Below are positions 1 through 8,161 of a stretch of DNA of 33,385 bases, in pieces. A program made the position numbers and the translations under genes. Origin of the DNA: Leptospira ainazelensis (GTDB lineage: Bacteria > Spirochaetota > Leptospiria > Leptospirales > Leptospiraceae); contig NZ_JAFFPT010000034.1 in NCBI RefSeq assembly GCF_016918785.1, positions 1 through 33,385 of the forward strand, given 5' to 3'. How positions within the stretch are numbered: position 1 is the stretch's first letter; each line of letters opens with the position of its first letter. Under the pieces are notes generated by a model. It searched no databases, was not told the origin of the DNA, and saw nothing but the letters and a program-made list of their open reading frames with translations.

Positions 1-541
1 TAGGAACTCCTACAAAAATTTTGATTGGATCGCCCTGATTCGAAATCGCTTTTTTAACTTGTGGGTAAGGTTATGCTGATTGGGTGGAGGAGGAGAGGTG
101 GATTAACTCAATGCGACGCTCTTTACGGATCGCGTCGCAGGGAAAAACTCCGGCGAAATCTCCCTATCACAAAAAAGCATTTCCGGCAACAACAAATCGC
201 ACCTCCAAAATCTTGTCGGAACTCCGACAACGTGCTCGCAAATGAAAGCGCCTCACTCTACGGATCGCGTCGCAGCGCTTTTCTCATTCGGAAAATTCCA
301 TTTTTTGCAATTAGAATCCCCTTTTTAATACTTGTAGGAACTCCAACAAAGATCCCTCTTGGGATAGTATCGAATCCAAAAACTCACCCGATTTCGGAGA
401 AAGATTCTGTTCCTGAATTCTGGCAGGGTTTAAAATTCTTTTATAAACCGTTCGTATTAATTCCCACGCTTTAGAGGTTCCTAATTTCGAAAAAAAGAAT
501 ATTCTTACATTCGAAAAAAGAAAAAAACCGAAAAACCCGGA
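1..541. repeat. Repeat-rich non-coding region
   Basis: No credible gene here; the open frames across it have no ribosome site and run through repeats. Bases 1-88 are one copy of a repeat starting with the hairpin (G)TAGG-AACT-CCTAC and including AACTTGTGGGTAAGG at 56-70; an inverted copy lies near 33128-33216. A perfect hairpin TTGTCGG-AACT-CCGACAA is at 213-230 and a near copy with one mismatched pair is at 332-349. A 17-base direct repeat, TACGGATCGCGTCGCAG, occurs at 124-140 and 259-275. What is seen: repeats and hairpins. Inference: an interspersed repeat cluster typical of Leptospira intergenic DNA. Confidence 0.7.
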
Positions 542-570
542 TTGACAATTTAATTTGATTCGTCCATTTT
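542..570 (+). promoter_or_regulatory. Possible sigma70-like promoter for the histidine kinase
   Basis: A consensus -35 TTGACA is at 542-547. The element 17 bases downstream (565-570, CATTTT) is a weak -10. If this is real, transcription would begin near 577, which argues against the TTG codon at 571 as the kinase start and favours ATG 604 or a later codon. Confidence 0.35.
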
Positions 571-603
571 TTGAGACAAAGATTCGATATTTCAAAGAAT
601 TCT

Positions 604-1725
604 ATGGGATTTTCTTTGCAACAGTGGAATCAAAGGCCAGGGACAAACGGATGGATCGTGAATACAATCATTCTTACCGATGGAATGGCATTCTTGACTG
701 AGGCCGCATTTTCACTTTTGTCTCATATCCGAACTCCGATCGGAATTTTAGACAATAATTTGCAAGTTATAGCTTGCAATGATTCCTTTGCCTCCTTCAG
801 CGGGGAATCAAATGGAGAGCGCTGTGTCGGAAAGCCCTTAGAGGGGATTTTAAGAATTCGAAACGTTGCCCTCTTGGAAGAATTCCGAAATTCTAAATTA
901 GAAAAACCGATTGTATTTCAGGATCTTTTTTGTGACTCTTCGGAAAGGGAAGCTGAATATAAGGGAATTCTTACCCGAATTCGTTTTTCAAACTCAGAGG
1001 TTTTGTTATTAGAAATTTCTAAAGAAGAATTATTTCGAAAGAAGGAAAGGGAAGTGAACGCGGTCGTCTCCAGAATGTATCACGATCTGCAGGAGCCGAT
1101 TCGAAATCTGACTTCGTTTCTAAAACTTTTGGAAAAACGATCGGCAAAGGAATTGAGTCCGAAGGGACAGGAGTTTTTACGGTTCAGTCTCGCAAGCGCC
1201 GATCGTCTCTGGAATCGCATCAACGCACTTCTTTCTTTTATAAGAATCGAAAAGGAACAACGTCTTTTTCATAAAATTTCTTTAAAACAAACGATCCAAG
1301 ACGGTCTCAACGATCTGAAAGAAGACCTGGAAACCTCCGCTTTGAGAGTCGAGTGGGAAGGAGAATTTCCGGAGATTAACGGGAATGGTCCGCTTCTCCG
1401 CGAACTTTTTTTCAACCTTTTTCAAAACTCGATTCGTTTTCGAAAACCGAATATACCCGGACGAGTTCTCGTTTCCTATCAAAATCTCTCGGGAGTTCAT
1501 AAAATTCGGATCCAAGACGAGGGAGTTGGTGTGGATCTTAAGGAGAATAATTATTTCATAGAATTGTTCCATCGTTACCCGAACGCCGATGAAATTGAAG
1601 GCGCCGGAACCGGCCTATTTTTTTGTAAGAAGATCGCGGAACTTCACGGAGGAAGATTGGAAATCGAAACCTCGGCTAACGTCGGTTTTTCGGTTACGAT
1701 CTCGCTTCCCCTGAGTTTAAGTTAG
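604..1725 (+). CDS. PAS-domain sensor histidine kinase
   Basis: A 373-residue sensor kinase that should autophosphorylate on a histidine and pass the phosphate to a response regulator. Order of domains: a PAS-like sensor (about residues 35-130), then a HisKA dimerisation helix with the H-box YHDLQEPIRNL (phospho-acceptor His160), then a HATPase_c domain with N-box Asn275, G1 box DEGVGVD at about 305-311 and G2 box GAGTGL at 333-338. No transmembrane segment is visible, so it is probably cytoplasmic. The start is uncertain: the frame opens at TTG 571, ATG 604 is the first ATG, and GTG 658 and ATG 685 are alternatives; none has a strong ribosome site. It lies 35 bases upstream of a REC-containing kinase, a natural partner. 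Family is clear; the signal is unknown. Confidence 0.85.
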   Translation: MGFSLQQWNQRPGTNGWIVNTIILTDGMAFLTEAAFSLLSHIRTPIGILDNNLQVIACNDSFASFSGESNGERCVGKPLEGILRIRNVALLEEFRNSKLEKPIVFQDLFCDSSEREAEYKGILTRIRFSNSEVLLLEISKEELFRKKEREVNAVVSRMYHDLQEPIRNLTSFLKLLEKRSAKELSPKGQEFLRFSLASADRLWNRINALLSFIRIEKEQRLFHKISLKQTIQDGLNDLKEDLETSALRVEWEGEFPEINGNGPLLRELFFNLFQNSIRFRKPNIPGRVLVSYQNLSGVHKIRIQDEGVGVDLKENNYFIELFHRYPNADEIEGAGTGLFFCKKIAELHGGRLEIETSANVGFSVTISLPLSLS

Positions 1726-1760
1726 AGTTTCTATAAATAGAATTAGAGAGAGCCCTTCCT

Positions 1761-3191
1761 ATGTTTAAAGATTCATTTTCAGTTCTTTTGATAGAAGATT
1801 CGAACGCCGATTTTCGATTGATCCAGGAATATCTCGGAGAATCGGAGAGTCCTTCTTTTCAAGTCAGTCGAAGCTCAAATTTTTCCTCGGGTTTGGATCT
1901 TATCTCGTTAGAGAGACCTGATCTTGTACTTCTCGATCTTTCTCTTCCGGATTGTGCCGGTTTAGAAGCTCTTACCGAAATCAAGAATAAATTTCCTCAG
2001 ATTCCGGTCATCATCTGCAGCGGGGCTGAAGACAAGGAGATCACGGTCAACGCACTTCAGATCGGCGCTCAGGACTACGTTTACAAAGGCAAATTCGATT
2101 CCTATTCGCTCAGCCGTTCCTTGATCTTCGCGTATGAAAGAAACCGACTCGCTTTAGAACTCGAAAAGAAAAACGTCTTTGAACAGGAAAACGAAGAACG
2201 ATATCGGCTTTTTTTTCAATTCAATCCGCATCCGGCTTTCCTTTTCGAAGACGATTCGTTTCGGATCGTGGAAGTGAACCAAGCGGTTCTTGAAAAATAC
2301 GGCTATAAAGAGAATGAACTGATCGGAAAACGGATCTTTGAAATCATAGACTCAAAAGATTTGGACCGTTTACGGGAAGAGATCGCCTTGTATCAGTTCG
2401 GAGTAAATAAGGGCGGTTCCTTTTATCACAAAAAAAAAGACGGAAACGAAATCATCACCGAATCAACGATTTATAAATTCCGTTTTCGAAATCAGGTTCT
2501 GGATCTCGCGGTAATCACCGACGTCACTGAAATGGTTAGGAACAGAGAATCGATTCTGGCTTCTCTTGCAGAAAAAGACACTCTGATCCAGGAGATTCAT
2601 CATCGTGTGAAAAACAATATGCAGATTATGGTCTCTCTTTTGAATCTTCAAGCCGACAACGCGATGTCCCGTGAACTCACTTCCAAGGAACTTTACGGTT
2701 TGTTAAAGGACACGGAAAGTCGGGTTTTTTCAATGTCGCTCGTTCATAACGAACTCTATAAATCGAGTGATCTTTCACACGTCGATTTTGAAAGTTATCT
2801 GAGTATGCTTTTGCAAAATCTCTGGAACCTCTACGGTGTGGATCCAAAAGTGCGCCACGTGATCGACGCCCGAGGTTTGATTCTAAACATGGACACCGCG
2901 ATTCCTCTTGGACTCATCGCTTGCGAACTAGTGACGAATGCCATTAAACACGCGTTTAGCGAAGGTTCGAACGGAGAGGTCAATATCAAAGCGGAAGAAA
3001 AAGACGGAAAGATCACGGTGACGATCTGCGACAACGGAAAAGGAATTCCTCAAGAGCTTTCCTTTCCGGATCATGAAACCTTGGGTTTACAACTCGTGAA
3101 AATTCTTACAAAACAAATTTCGGGGGAATTGAGCGTGGAAGACACAAAACCGGGAACCAAATTTCAGATTCAGTTCCCGGTTCGGGAATAA
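1761..3191 (+). CDS. Response regulator-histidine kinase hybrid (REC-PAS-HisKA_2-HATPase)
   Basis: This 476-residue protein begins with a receiver domain (acidic pair Glu12-Asp13, phospho-acceptor Asp59, conserved Lys109). Next are a PAS domain (about 150-265), a HisKA_2 helix with the family motif IHHRVKNN (His280/281) and a HATPase_c domain with CDNGKGIP. The receiver is N-terminal, so it probably modulates the kinase behind it rather than receiving from it. No output domain such as HTH or GGDEF is present. The start ATG 1761 has a GAGAGAG purine tract 9 bases upstream. It is co-directional with the PAS kinase before it, suggesting a two-step relay: first kinase to Asp59, then control of the HisKA_2 kinase. 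The final target is not in this gene. HisKA_2 kinases often act on stand-alone receivers. Confidence 0.88.
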   Translation: MFKDSFSVLLIEDSNADFRLIQEYLGESESPSFQVSRSSNFSSGLDLISLERPDLVLLDLSLPDCAGLEALTEIKNKFPQIPVIICSGAEDKEITVNALQIGAQDYVYKGKFDSYSLSRSLIFAYERNRLALELEKKNVFEQENEERYRLFFQFNPHPAFLFEDDSFRIVEVNQAVLEKYGYKENELIGKRIFEIIDSKDLDRLREEIALYQFGVNKGGSFYHKKKDGNEIITESTIYKFRFRNQVLDLAVITDVTEMVRNRESILASLAEKDTLIQEIHHRVKNNMQIMVSLLNLQADNAMSRELTSKELYGLLKDTESRVFSMSLVHNELYKSSDLSHVDFESYLSMLLQNLWNLYGVDPKVRHVIDARGLILNMDTAIPLGLIACELVTNAIKHAFSEGSNGEVNIKAEEKDGKITVTICDNGKGIPQELSFPDHETLGLQLVKILTKQISGELSVEDTKPGTKFQIQFPVRE

Positions 3192-3214
3192 ACGATTTTT
3201 TCCGTCGGAAGGAG

Positions 3215-3646
3215 TTAGATTTTTTTCCCACAACCTTTCATGGAAGGATCGTATGGATTTTGGACCTTCTCTCCGGAAGCGATCCATTTCTTTTTTACCA
3301 TCGGACAGTAAAAAACGTGAACTCCGGAAGATTCGTCTTTTTGAATATATTCTTTTAGAGAATCGGAGAGTTCCGCATAAGCATCCAATCTTTCTTTTTC
3401 CGACGTCGCCGCTTTTAGTTTTTCCGCGGCTTGCAGAGCCGGAGCAAGACTCTTATCCCTGGAAAATTCCTGTTTGAGACTTGCGATCAATCGATCCGCG
3501 GAAACCTCTTTTTGGTTCAACAGGGATTGGTGAATCTGGTCGAGTTCGTTTAGAATCATAGGTCGAACCGGAAGGATCGACTTCGTTTCGAGGAAACCGG
3601 TCAGAAAAAAGCAAAAGATTGAAAGAATGAGAATTTTTTTCTTCAT
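3215..3646 (-). CDS. Exported DUF3347-like metal-binding protein
   Basis: A 143-residue protein with a signal peptide (Lys-rich start, hydrophobic residues 5-18). Its C-terminal third has the pattern YCPM (Cys114, Met116), a Trp at 121, NPYD at 130-133 and a final CG (Cys139). This resembles the DUF3347 domain found beside CusB-type copper efflux adaptors, where the CPM and second Cys are candidate metal ligands. The middle is helical and charged. The start has a strong site, AAGGAAGGA, about 9 bases upstream. It is the last gene of a three-gene minus-strand operon, only 17 bases after the 13-Cys copper storage gene, which supports a periplasmic copper role. The DUF3347 assignment is from motif recall, and the copper role is inference. 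Confidence 0.75.
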   Translation of the reverse strand: MKKKILILSIFCFFLTGFLETKSILPVRPMILNELDQIHQSLLNQKEVSADRLIASLKQEFSRDKSLAPALQAAEKLKAATSEKERLDAYAELSDSLKEYIQKDESSGVHVFYCPMVKKKWIASGEKVQNPYDPSMKGCGKKI

Positions 3647-3663
3647 ATCGATTTATTCCTTCC

Positions 3664-4140
3664 TTATACCGCTTTTTTCAGTTCGACGATACATTCTTTG
3701 CAGCTATCGGCGCAATTCTTACAGATTTCGTGATGGGATTCGTGAACTCTGCATTCTTTTTCGCAGGCTTCGCAGGCTTTGATACAAAGAACGGCGACGT
3801 CTTTCGCATATACGGAGTTAGACGCGCCGAGGCTAACATACGCTTTACAAAGAGCTAATGTATCCTTCACGGTTTTTAGACAATCCGCGAGCATCGTATC
3901 TCCCGTGGAAAGATTTTCCTCACAGTGGGCCAAACAGATTTCAGCGTTCAGGATACACTTGGAGGCGGCTTCCAGGGCTTTTCTGTTTCCTTTTTTTGCG
4001 GGTTCTTTTTCGGTCTTTTTGGAAGAATCCGGATGTTTGTGGCCGTTGTGACCGGAAGAATCTTTTGCAAAGAGAGTTCCTGCGCCGGCAAACGCAAGCA
4101 CGGCCGCGGATTGAGTCAGAAGTTCTTTTCTAGTTAACAT
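3664..4140 (-). CDS. Csp1-like four-helix copper storage protein (DUF326 type)
   Basis: A 158-residue protein with an N-terminal export signal. TRKELL precedes a hydrophobic stretch ending near Ala25, weakly like a Tat signal but with only one Arg. A His-containing linker (His31, 34, 36) follows. The remainder is a helical domain with 13 cysteines at 62, 69, 73, 87, 98, 119, 123, 126, 130, 140, 143, 147 and 150, mostly spaced 3-4 or 7 apart so that they line helix faces. Methylosinus Csp1, an exported protein that stores Cu(I) inside a Cys-lined four-helix bundle, also has 13 Cys. The ribosome site is AGGAAT, 6 bases before the ATG. Flanking genes encode other Cys/Met/His exported proteins, consistent with copper buffering. 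Family call strong; metal identity inferred. Confidence 0.88.
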   Translation of the reverse strand: MLTRKELLTQSAAVLAFAGAGTLFAKDSSGHNGHKHPDSSKKTEKEPAKKGNRKALEAASKCILNAEICLAHCEENLSTGDTMLADCLKTVKDTLALCKAYVSLGASNSVYAKDVAVLCIKACEACEKECRVHESHHEICKNCADSCKECIVELKKAV

Positions 4141-4202
4141 AAAATATTCCTAAATTGTAAAATTAAAATATGAGAAAACGATTGGATAAAAGCCGGTTTG
4201 GA

Positions 4203-4616
4203 TCAGGTCAAAATTCGAATCGACGCGATGGATAAAAGAACGAATTTATGGGGATTGAAGGATCGAGTTTCCATTAAAGAAAATTCGAAATTCTTTCCAA
4301 GTTTCCATCCTTGAAAAAAAAGTTCGGAAAACGTAGAGAGAACGGTTTCCCAGTTCGGATGTAAATCCGGCGTTTTCGGTTGAATGGATTCTTGAGAAAC
4401 TTCAAAATGACAAGAAGAACAATTCGGAGAAGTTTCGCCGTTAGGATCCGGTTTTTCCTGCTGATGACACGGAGGAAGATCGGAAGAGGCGGTTTTTTCC
4501 GAGATCGGAAACGCAGGACAATTTTCGCCGGAGAGCATGATGGTAAAGCAGAGAAGCGCGGTCGTAAAACCGATCGTTCCGAAAAAAGCAGTCCATCGTT
4601 TTGTATTTCTGCTCAT
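4203..4616 (-). CDS. Small exported or membrane Cys/His protein, first gene of copper operon
   Basis: A 137-residue protein of unrecognised family. It has an N-terminal hydrophobic segment (about residues 11-29) that could be a signal anchor. A region with scattered soft-metal ligands follows: Cys33, a CHQQ motif near residue 50 and CSSCHFE near 66-72. The C-terminal half is aromatic and ends hydrophobic. The Cys/His pattern recalls short DUF2946-like proteins found in copper loci, but I cannot confirm it. It is the promoter-proximal gene of the operon with the Csp1-like and DUF3347-like genes (gaps 62 and 17 bases), so a metal-related role is inferred from context only. Confidence 0.6.
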   Translation of the reverse strand: MSRNTKRWTAFFGTIGFTTALLCFTIMLSGENCPAFPISEKTASSDLPPCHQQEKPDPNGETSPNCSSCHFEVSQESIQPKTPDLHPNWETVLSTFSELFFQGWKLGKNFEFSLMETRSFNPHKFVLLSIASIRILT

Positions 4617-4753
4617 TTGTGAATTAGACTTTGCCGATCCGTGGAATGGAGCAAGAAGTTTTTAAAAAATTCGTTTGATTTCATTCGTATTTGATGCAAG
4701 CTTTGTATCCTTTCAGCGCCGTTTTTTGAATAATCCCGGGAGCTACTTGTTAG

Positions 4754-5746
4754 ATGCATTCGATTCTCATATTAGATGATGCTCAGGAAAATTGTATGCT
4801 CATGCAGGGAATCCTGAGGAGATCGGGTTACAAGAATACTCAGACAAGCCAGTCCCCGGAAGAAGTCCTTGATTGGTTGAGCCTCAAATCGGATGAACCG
4901 CCGAAAAAAGTTTTTTCCCTCATTCTTTTGGACATCCTTCTTCCCGGTATCACGGGAATCGAAATTCTTAGAATGATTCGCGAAAAGCCGGAACTCAAAG
5001 ATATCCCAGTCATTATGATTACAGCCCTCAAGGAACCCAGCGTCCTCCAAGAAGCGTTTGATACCGGAGCGATCGATTACGTGGTTAAACCTTTTGATTC
5101 CATAGAACTTTTAGCGAGGGTAAGATCGGCTCTTCGACTTTTTGAGGAGATGACTCATCGTAAAGAACGCGAAAAAGAATTGGAAAAACTTACCGACCAA
5201 CTCCAAGAAGTGAACGCTTATCTTTTGGCGATCGCGAGAACCGACGGGCTTACTGGTCTTTTCAATCGAAGATACTTTGACGAGGTTCTGGCTACGGAGT
5301 GGAAACGTTGTTGGAGAACGGGGAACAGCGTTGCGTTGTTGATGTTGGATATCGATCATTTCAAACTCTACAACGACGCATACGGTCATCAGGCGGGGGA
5401 CCAATGTCTCAAACAAGTTTCCGGGGCGATTCGGGAATGTGCAAGAAGAGCGGGTGACGTGGCCGCACGATACGGCGGAGAAGAATTTGCGGTGATTCTT
5501 CCCGAAACTAGCGAGTCAAACGCCGTGATCGTCAGTCGCAATATATTGGAAAAAATCGAAAAACTCGGAATTCCTCATTCCGCTTCCAAGAGCAGTCCTA
5601 TCGTGACGGTGAGTATCGGAATGGCCACTTTGAGTCCAAGTCCGGAGAATTCGATTCCGGAATTGATCGAAAGAGCCGACAAGGCCCTGTATCTCGCGAA
5701 AGAAGAAGGAAGAAACTGTCTTCGTTTTTATCCGCAAGGTGATTGA
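4754..5746 (+). CDS. Diguanylate cyclase response regulator (REC-GGDEF)
   Basis: A 330-residue WspR/PleD-like protein that should make cyclic di-GMP from two GTP when its receiver is phosphorylated. The receiver spans about 1-122, with Asp8-Asp9, phospho-acceptor Asp60 and a VVKPF loop. A charged helix (about 128-152) probably forms the dimerising coiled coil. The GGDEF domain starts at [12 protein letters not shown] and has the active-site motif GGEEF at 241-245. An inhibitory I-site RxxD (RAGD, 232-235) lies exactly five residues upstream, so product inhibition is expected. The start has GGGAG 11 bases upstream. It is divergent from the copper operon, sharing a 137-base spacer, and ends 7 bases from the convergent glycerate kinase. 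The cognate kinase is unknown; the PAS kinase at 604 is a nearby candidate. Confidence 0.93.
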   Translation: MHSILILDDAQENCMLMQGILRRSGYKNTQTSQSPEEVLDWLSLKSDEPPKKVFSLILLDILLPGITGIEILRMIREKPELKDIPVIMITALKEPSVLQEAFDTGAIDYVVKPFDSIELLARVRSALRLFEEMTHRKEREKELEKLTDQLQEVNAYLLAIARTDGLTGLFNRRYFDEVLATEWKRCWRTGNSVALLMLDIDHFKLYNDAYGHQAGDQCLKQVSGAIRECARRAGDVAARYGGEEFAVILPETSESNAVIVSRNILEKIEKLGIPHSASKSSPIVTVSIGMATLSPSPENSIPELIERADKALYLAKEEGRNCLRFYPQGD

Positions 5747-5753
5747 TTTTATC

Positions 5754-7076
5754 TCATTCTTTCCCTTTCGAAGAAATCCACAAAAATTGAATATCATTTA
5801 CGTTGGTCCCGGTCGGTCCCGTGATCACATGGGCTTCTCCGGATTGTAAGGCCTCGTAGGAACGATGTTCTTTGAGAAGACGGTCCGCTTCGTTCTCCGT
5901 TTTTGTTTGAATCTTTTTCCAAGTGGTTCCATTCACGAGAGCTCCCGCGACATCGGTCGGCCCGTCGGTTCCGTCGGTCGCCAGTGAAAAAAGAAAAATT
6001 CCCGAACAACCGGAGATTCGTTTTGCAAAGGAGAGCGCGAGTTCCTGGTTTCTTCCTCCTTTACCCGATCCGTCGTGTGTGACCGTGGTTTCTCCTCCAC
6101 AAAGGATCAGAAGCGGAGAATTTAGAATTTTAGAATATTCTTTTGCGATTTCGGCCAAAAACGAACCCGCTTCTTTCGCTTCGCAGGACAAGGAGGAGGT
6201 TAAGAATAGGACCTGAATTCCCAAATGATTGCACTCTTTTTGGACGGCTTCCAGGGCGAGGGATAGGTTCCCGATACAAAAAACCTTCTGCCGGTTCGGA
6301 TCCGATCGAAAAGGGAAAACTTCTTTATCGATTTTTTCTTTTTGCATCAGAATTTTTTCAATCTTCTCGTCGGGAAGAATATCGTATTGTTGGAATATTC
6401 TAAAAATAGAATCTTTTGAAGTGTGGCAGGGAATCGTGGGGCCGGAAGCGACTTTTGATAGGTCGTCTCCGATGACGTCCGAAAGAATCAGAGTCACCGA
6501 CTTTGCCGGGAAAATTTTGGATAAAAGCCCCCCTCCTTTTAGAGAAGAAAGAAGAGTTCGAATTTCGTTTACGTCCTGGATCGGCGCGCCGCTCGCCAGA
6601 AGTTTTTGATTCCAGAAAACGAGATCCTCAAGCGTCAGATCTCCGGCCGGGATTTCCGCAAGCGAAGAACCCCCTCCGGATAAAAGAAGGAGGACCGTAT
6701 CTTCCGGTTTCAGATCCTTACAGAGTTCCAAAATTTTTTCACCGCCTAAAAGACTGTTATTGTCCGGGATCGGGTGGCCTGCTTCGACGATTTCCAAAGG
6801 AGGAATCGGTTTTCCGGAGTGTCCGTATTTGGTAAGAATGAGTCCTCTTTGAATTTGATCCCTGCAGATTTCCACCGCGGCCAGGGCCATCGGATACGCG
6901 GCTTTTCCGATCGAGAGTAAAACCACGTTACCCGAAAGAGAAAGGGAACGAAGAAATTTCAAAACTGCGTCTTGCGGAAGGGCGGTCCGGATCGCCTTGG
7001 CTCCGAGATGGAGAAGGATGGATTCGGGAGAATCCATCTTCGGACCCGGCGGTTTTAAAAAATCCAAATGGAACAT
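5754..7076 (-). CDS. Glycerate 2-kinase, MOFRL family
   Basis: A 440-residue enzyme of the DUF4147/MOFRL family (GckA/TtuD type), which phosphorylates D-glycerate to 2-phosphoglycerate with ATP; older annotations call it hydroxypyruvate reductase. The N-terminal domain has SIGKAA (about 55-60), AGHPIPD (99-105) and the Gly/Ser loop SGGGSS (133-138). The C-terminal MOFRL domain has GGETTV, GGRNQE, ATDGTDGPTD and a final ITGPTGTNVND, all characteristic. Length is normal for the family. The first ATG is at 7076, but Met14 (7037) is possible; neither has a clear ribosome site. It converges with the REC-GGDEF gene and is divergent from the hydrolase at 7176. Role: entry of glycerate or serine-derived carbon into lower glycolysis, from family knowledge. 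Confidence 0.92.
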   Translation of the reverse strand: MFHLDFLKPPGPKMDSPESILLHLGAKAIRTALPQDAVLKFLRSLSLSGNVVLLSIGKAAYPMALAAVEICRDQIQRGLILTKYGHSGKPIPPLEIVEAGHPIPDNNSLLGGEKILELCKDLKPEDTVLLLLSGGGSSLAEIPAGDLTLEDLVFWNQKLLASGAPIQDVNEIRTLLSSLKGGGLLSKIFPAKSVTLILSDVIGDDLSKVASGPTIPCHTSKDSIFRIFQQYDILPDEKIEKILMQKEKIDKEVFPFRSDPNRQKVFCIGNLSLALEAVQKECNHLGIQVLFLTSSLSCEAKEAGSFLAEIAKEYSKILNSPLLILCGGETTVTHDGSGKGGRNQELALSFAKRISGCSGIFLFSLATDGTDGPTDVAGALVNGTTWKKIQTKTENEADRLLKEHRSYEALQSGEAHVITGPTGTNVNDIQFLWISSKGKE

Positions 7077-7175
7077 GGGCTTATTTTATTTTGACAATCC
7101 GTTCTGTAAACCGAATGTAGGATCTCACACAACGTGGTCTTTAAAAATCAAAAGTCTGCAAAAACAGGAGCTTTC

Positions 7176-8075
7176 ATGTCCGAGATCAAAACCGCATCCG
7201 TCAAAAACGGGGAAAGAGAAACCAAATACCTGAGTTTAGGAAACGGAAAAAAATTGATCTTCTTCTTTCACGGATTTCCCGACGACGCCGGTTCCATGAA
7301 AGATCTGATGCGTATTTTCGCCGAACGCGACTTTACTTGTATCGCTCCATATATGAGAGGATATTCTCCCGGTTCGAATGTTCCTTTTTCTCCGACGGTG
7401 AGTATAGCGGAGCTCGCGGGAGATCTCAAGTTTATCGTGGAAACTCTCAAGGCAAAATACAAACCGGAAAACACGACCGTAGTAGGACACGACTGGGGTG
7501 CGATCGCCTCCTACGCGTTTGCAAATCTATCACCGGCTTCTTTGGATACATTAGTCGCTCTTTCCGTACCTCCGTTGCCTACTTTTTTAAAAAATCTCTG
7601 GATCTATCCTTCTCAGATCGTTCGGAGTTGGTATATTCTATTCTTTCAGCTCCGTGCCGGAATTCCGGAGTCCGCCCTTTTGAAAAACGAACTCCTTCGA
7701 AGACTCTGGGAAGATTGGAGTCCGGGTTGGAAAATTCCGGAGGAAAGATTTAAGGAAGTATCGGAGAATCTAAAAGTTCCCGAAAATCTTTCGACGGCCC
7801 TCGGGTATTACCGTGGTCTTTTAACTCCGAGCAACGTTTCTCTCTGGAATTCGAGCCGAGAGATCGTATTTCAAAAGATTGGAGTTCCTACTCTGGTACT
7901 AACGGGTGAAAAGGACGAATGTATTTCGCCGAACGTATTTCGAGGATTAGAATCCGAATTTTATTCTCGTGTTTTGTTTAAGATAGTAAACAACGCGGGT
8001 CACTTTTTACCGCTCGAAGCTCCGGAAATCGTAGCTCAGGAAATATTATCATTTTTGAAATTGGATTCTAAATAA
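7176..8075 (+). CDS. Epoxide hydrolase-like alpha/beta hydrolase
   Basis: A 299-residue soluble alpha/beta hydrolase. The oxyanion motif HGFP is at 32-35. The nucleophile elbow is GHDWG with Asp106 rather than Ser, typical of epoxide hydrolases and haloalkane dehalogenases. The acid is Asp247 in GEKDE and the base is His276 in NAGHF. Candidate cap-domain tyrosines that would activate an epoxide are Tyr153 and Tyr211/212 (YYRG). Together these favour epoxide hydrolase over dehalogenase. The start ATG 7176 is chosen over an upstream GTG because AGGAG sits at 7166-7170, five bases before it. It is divergent from glycerate kinase and convergent with the fatty acid hydroxylase; a hairpin terminator lies between the latter two. 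The substrate cannot be told from sequence. Confidence 0.88.
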   Translation: MSEIKTASVKNGERETKYLSLGNGKKLIFFFHGFPDDAGSMKDLMRIFAERDFTCIAPYMRGYSPGSNVPFSPTVSIAELAGDLKFIVETLKAKYKPENTTVVGHDWGAIASYAFANLSPASLDTLVALSVPPLPTFLKNLWIYPSQIVRSWYILFFQLRAGIPESALLKNELLRRLWEDWSPGWKIPEERFKEVSENLKVPENLSTALGYYRGLLTPSNVSLWNSSREIVFQKIGVPTLVLTGEKDECISPNVFRGLESEFYSRVLFKIVNNAGHFLPLEAPEIVAQEILSFLKLDSK

Positions 8076-8090
8076 GAAGAATGTAAAAAA

Positions 8091-8119
8091 CCGCGCTCGA
8101 AAATTTTCTTCGAGCGCGG
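8091..8119 (-). terminator. Rho-independent terminator of the fatty acid hydroxylase operon
   Basis: Perfect 11-bp inverted repeat CCGCGCTCGAA (8091-8101) and TTCGAGCGCGG (8109-8119) with a 7-base loop. Read on the minus strand the stem is followed at once by six T residues, as in an intrinsic terminator. On the plus strand no T run follows, but the hairpin may still help end the hydrolase transcript. Confidence 0.85.
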
Positions 8120-8161
8120 GGAAATGTTGTTTCGCAAGTAGAAGTTATGAGGCTTCTTTTC

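Noticed and set aside
61..474. 137-codon open frame in the leading region
   Set aside because: It is built from the repeats at 56-88, 124-140, 213-230, 259-275 and 332-349, has no ribosome site and has no protein-like composition.
5923..6835. Overlapping plus-strand open frames opposite glycerate kinase
   Set aside because: They are antisense shadows of a complete, motif-rich gene and have no recognisable domains.
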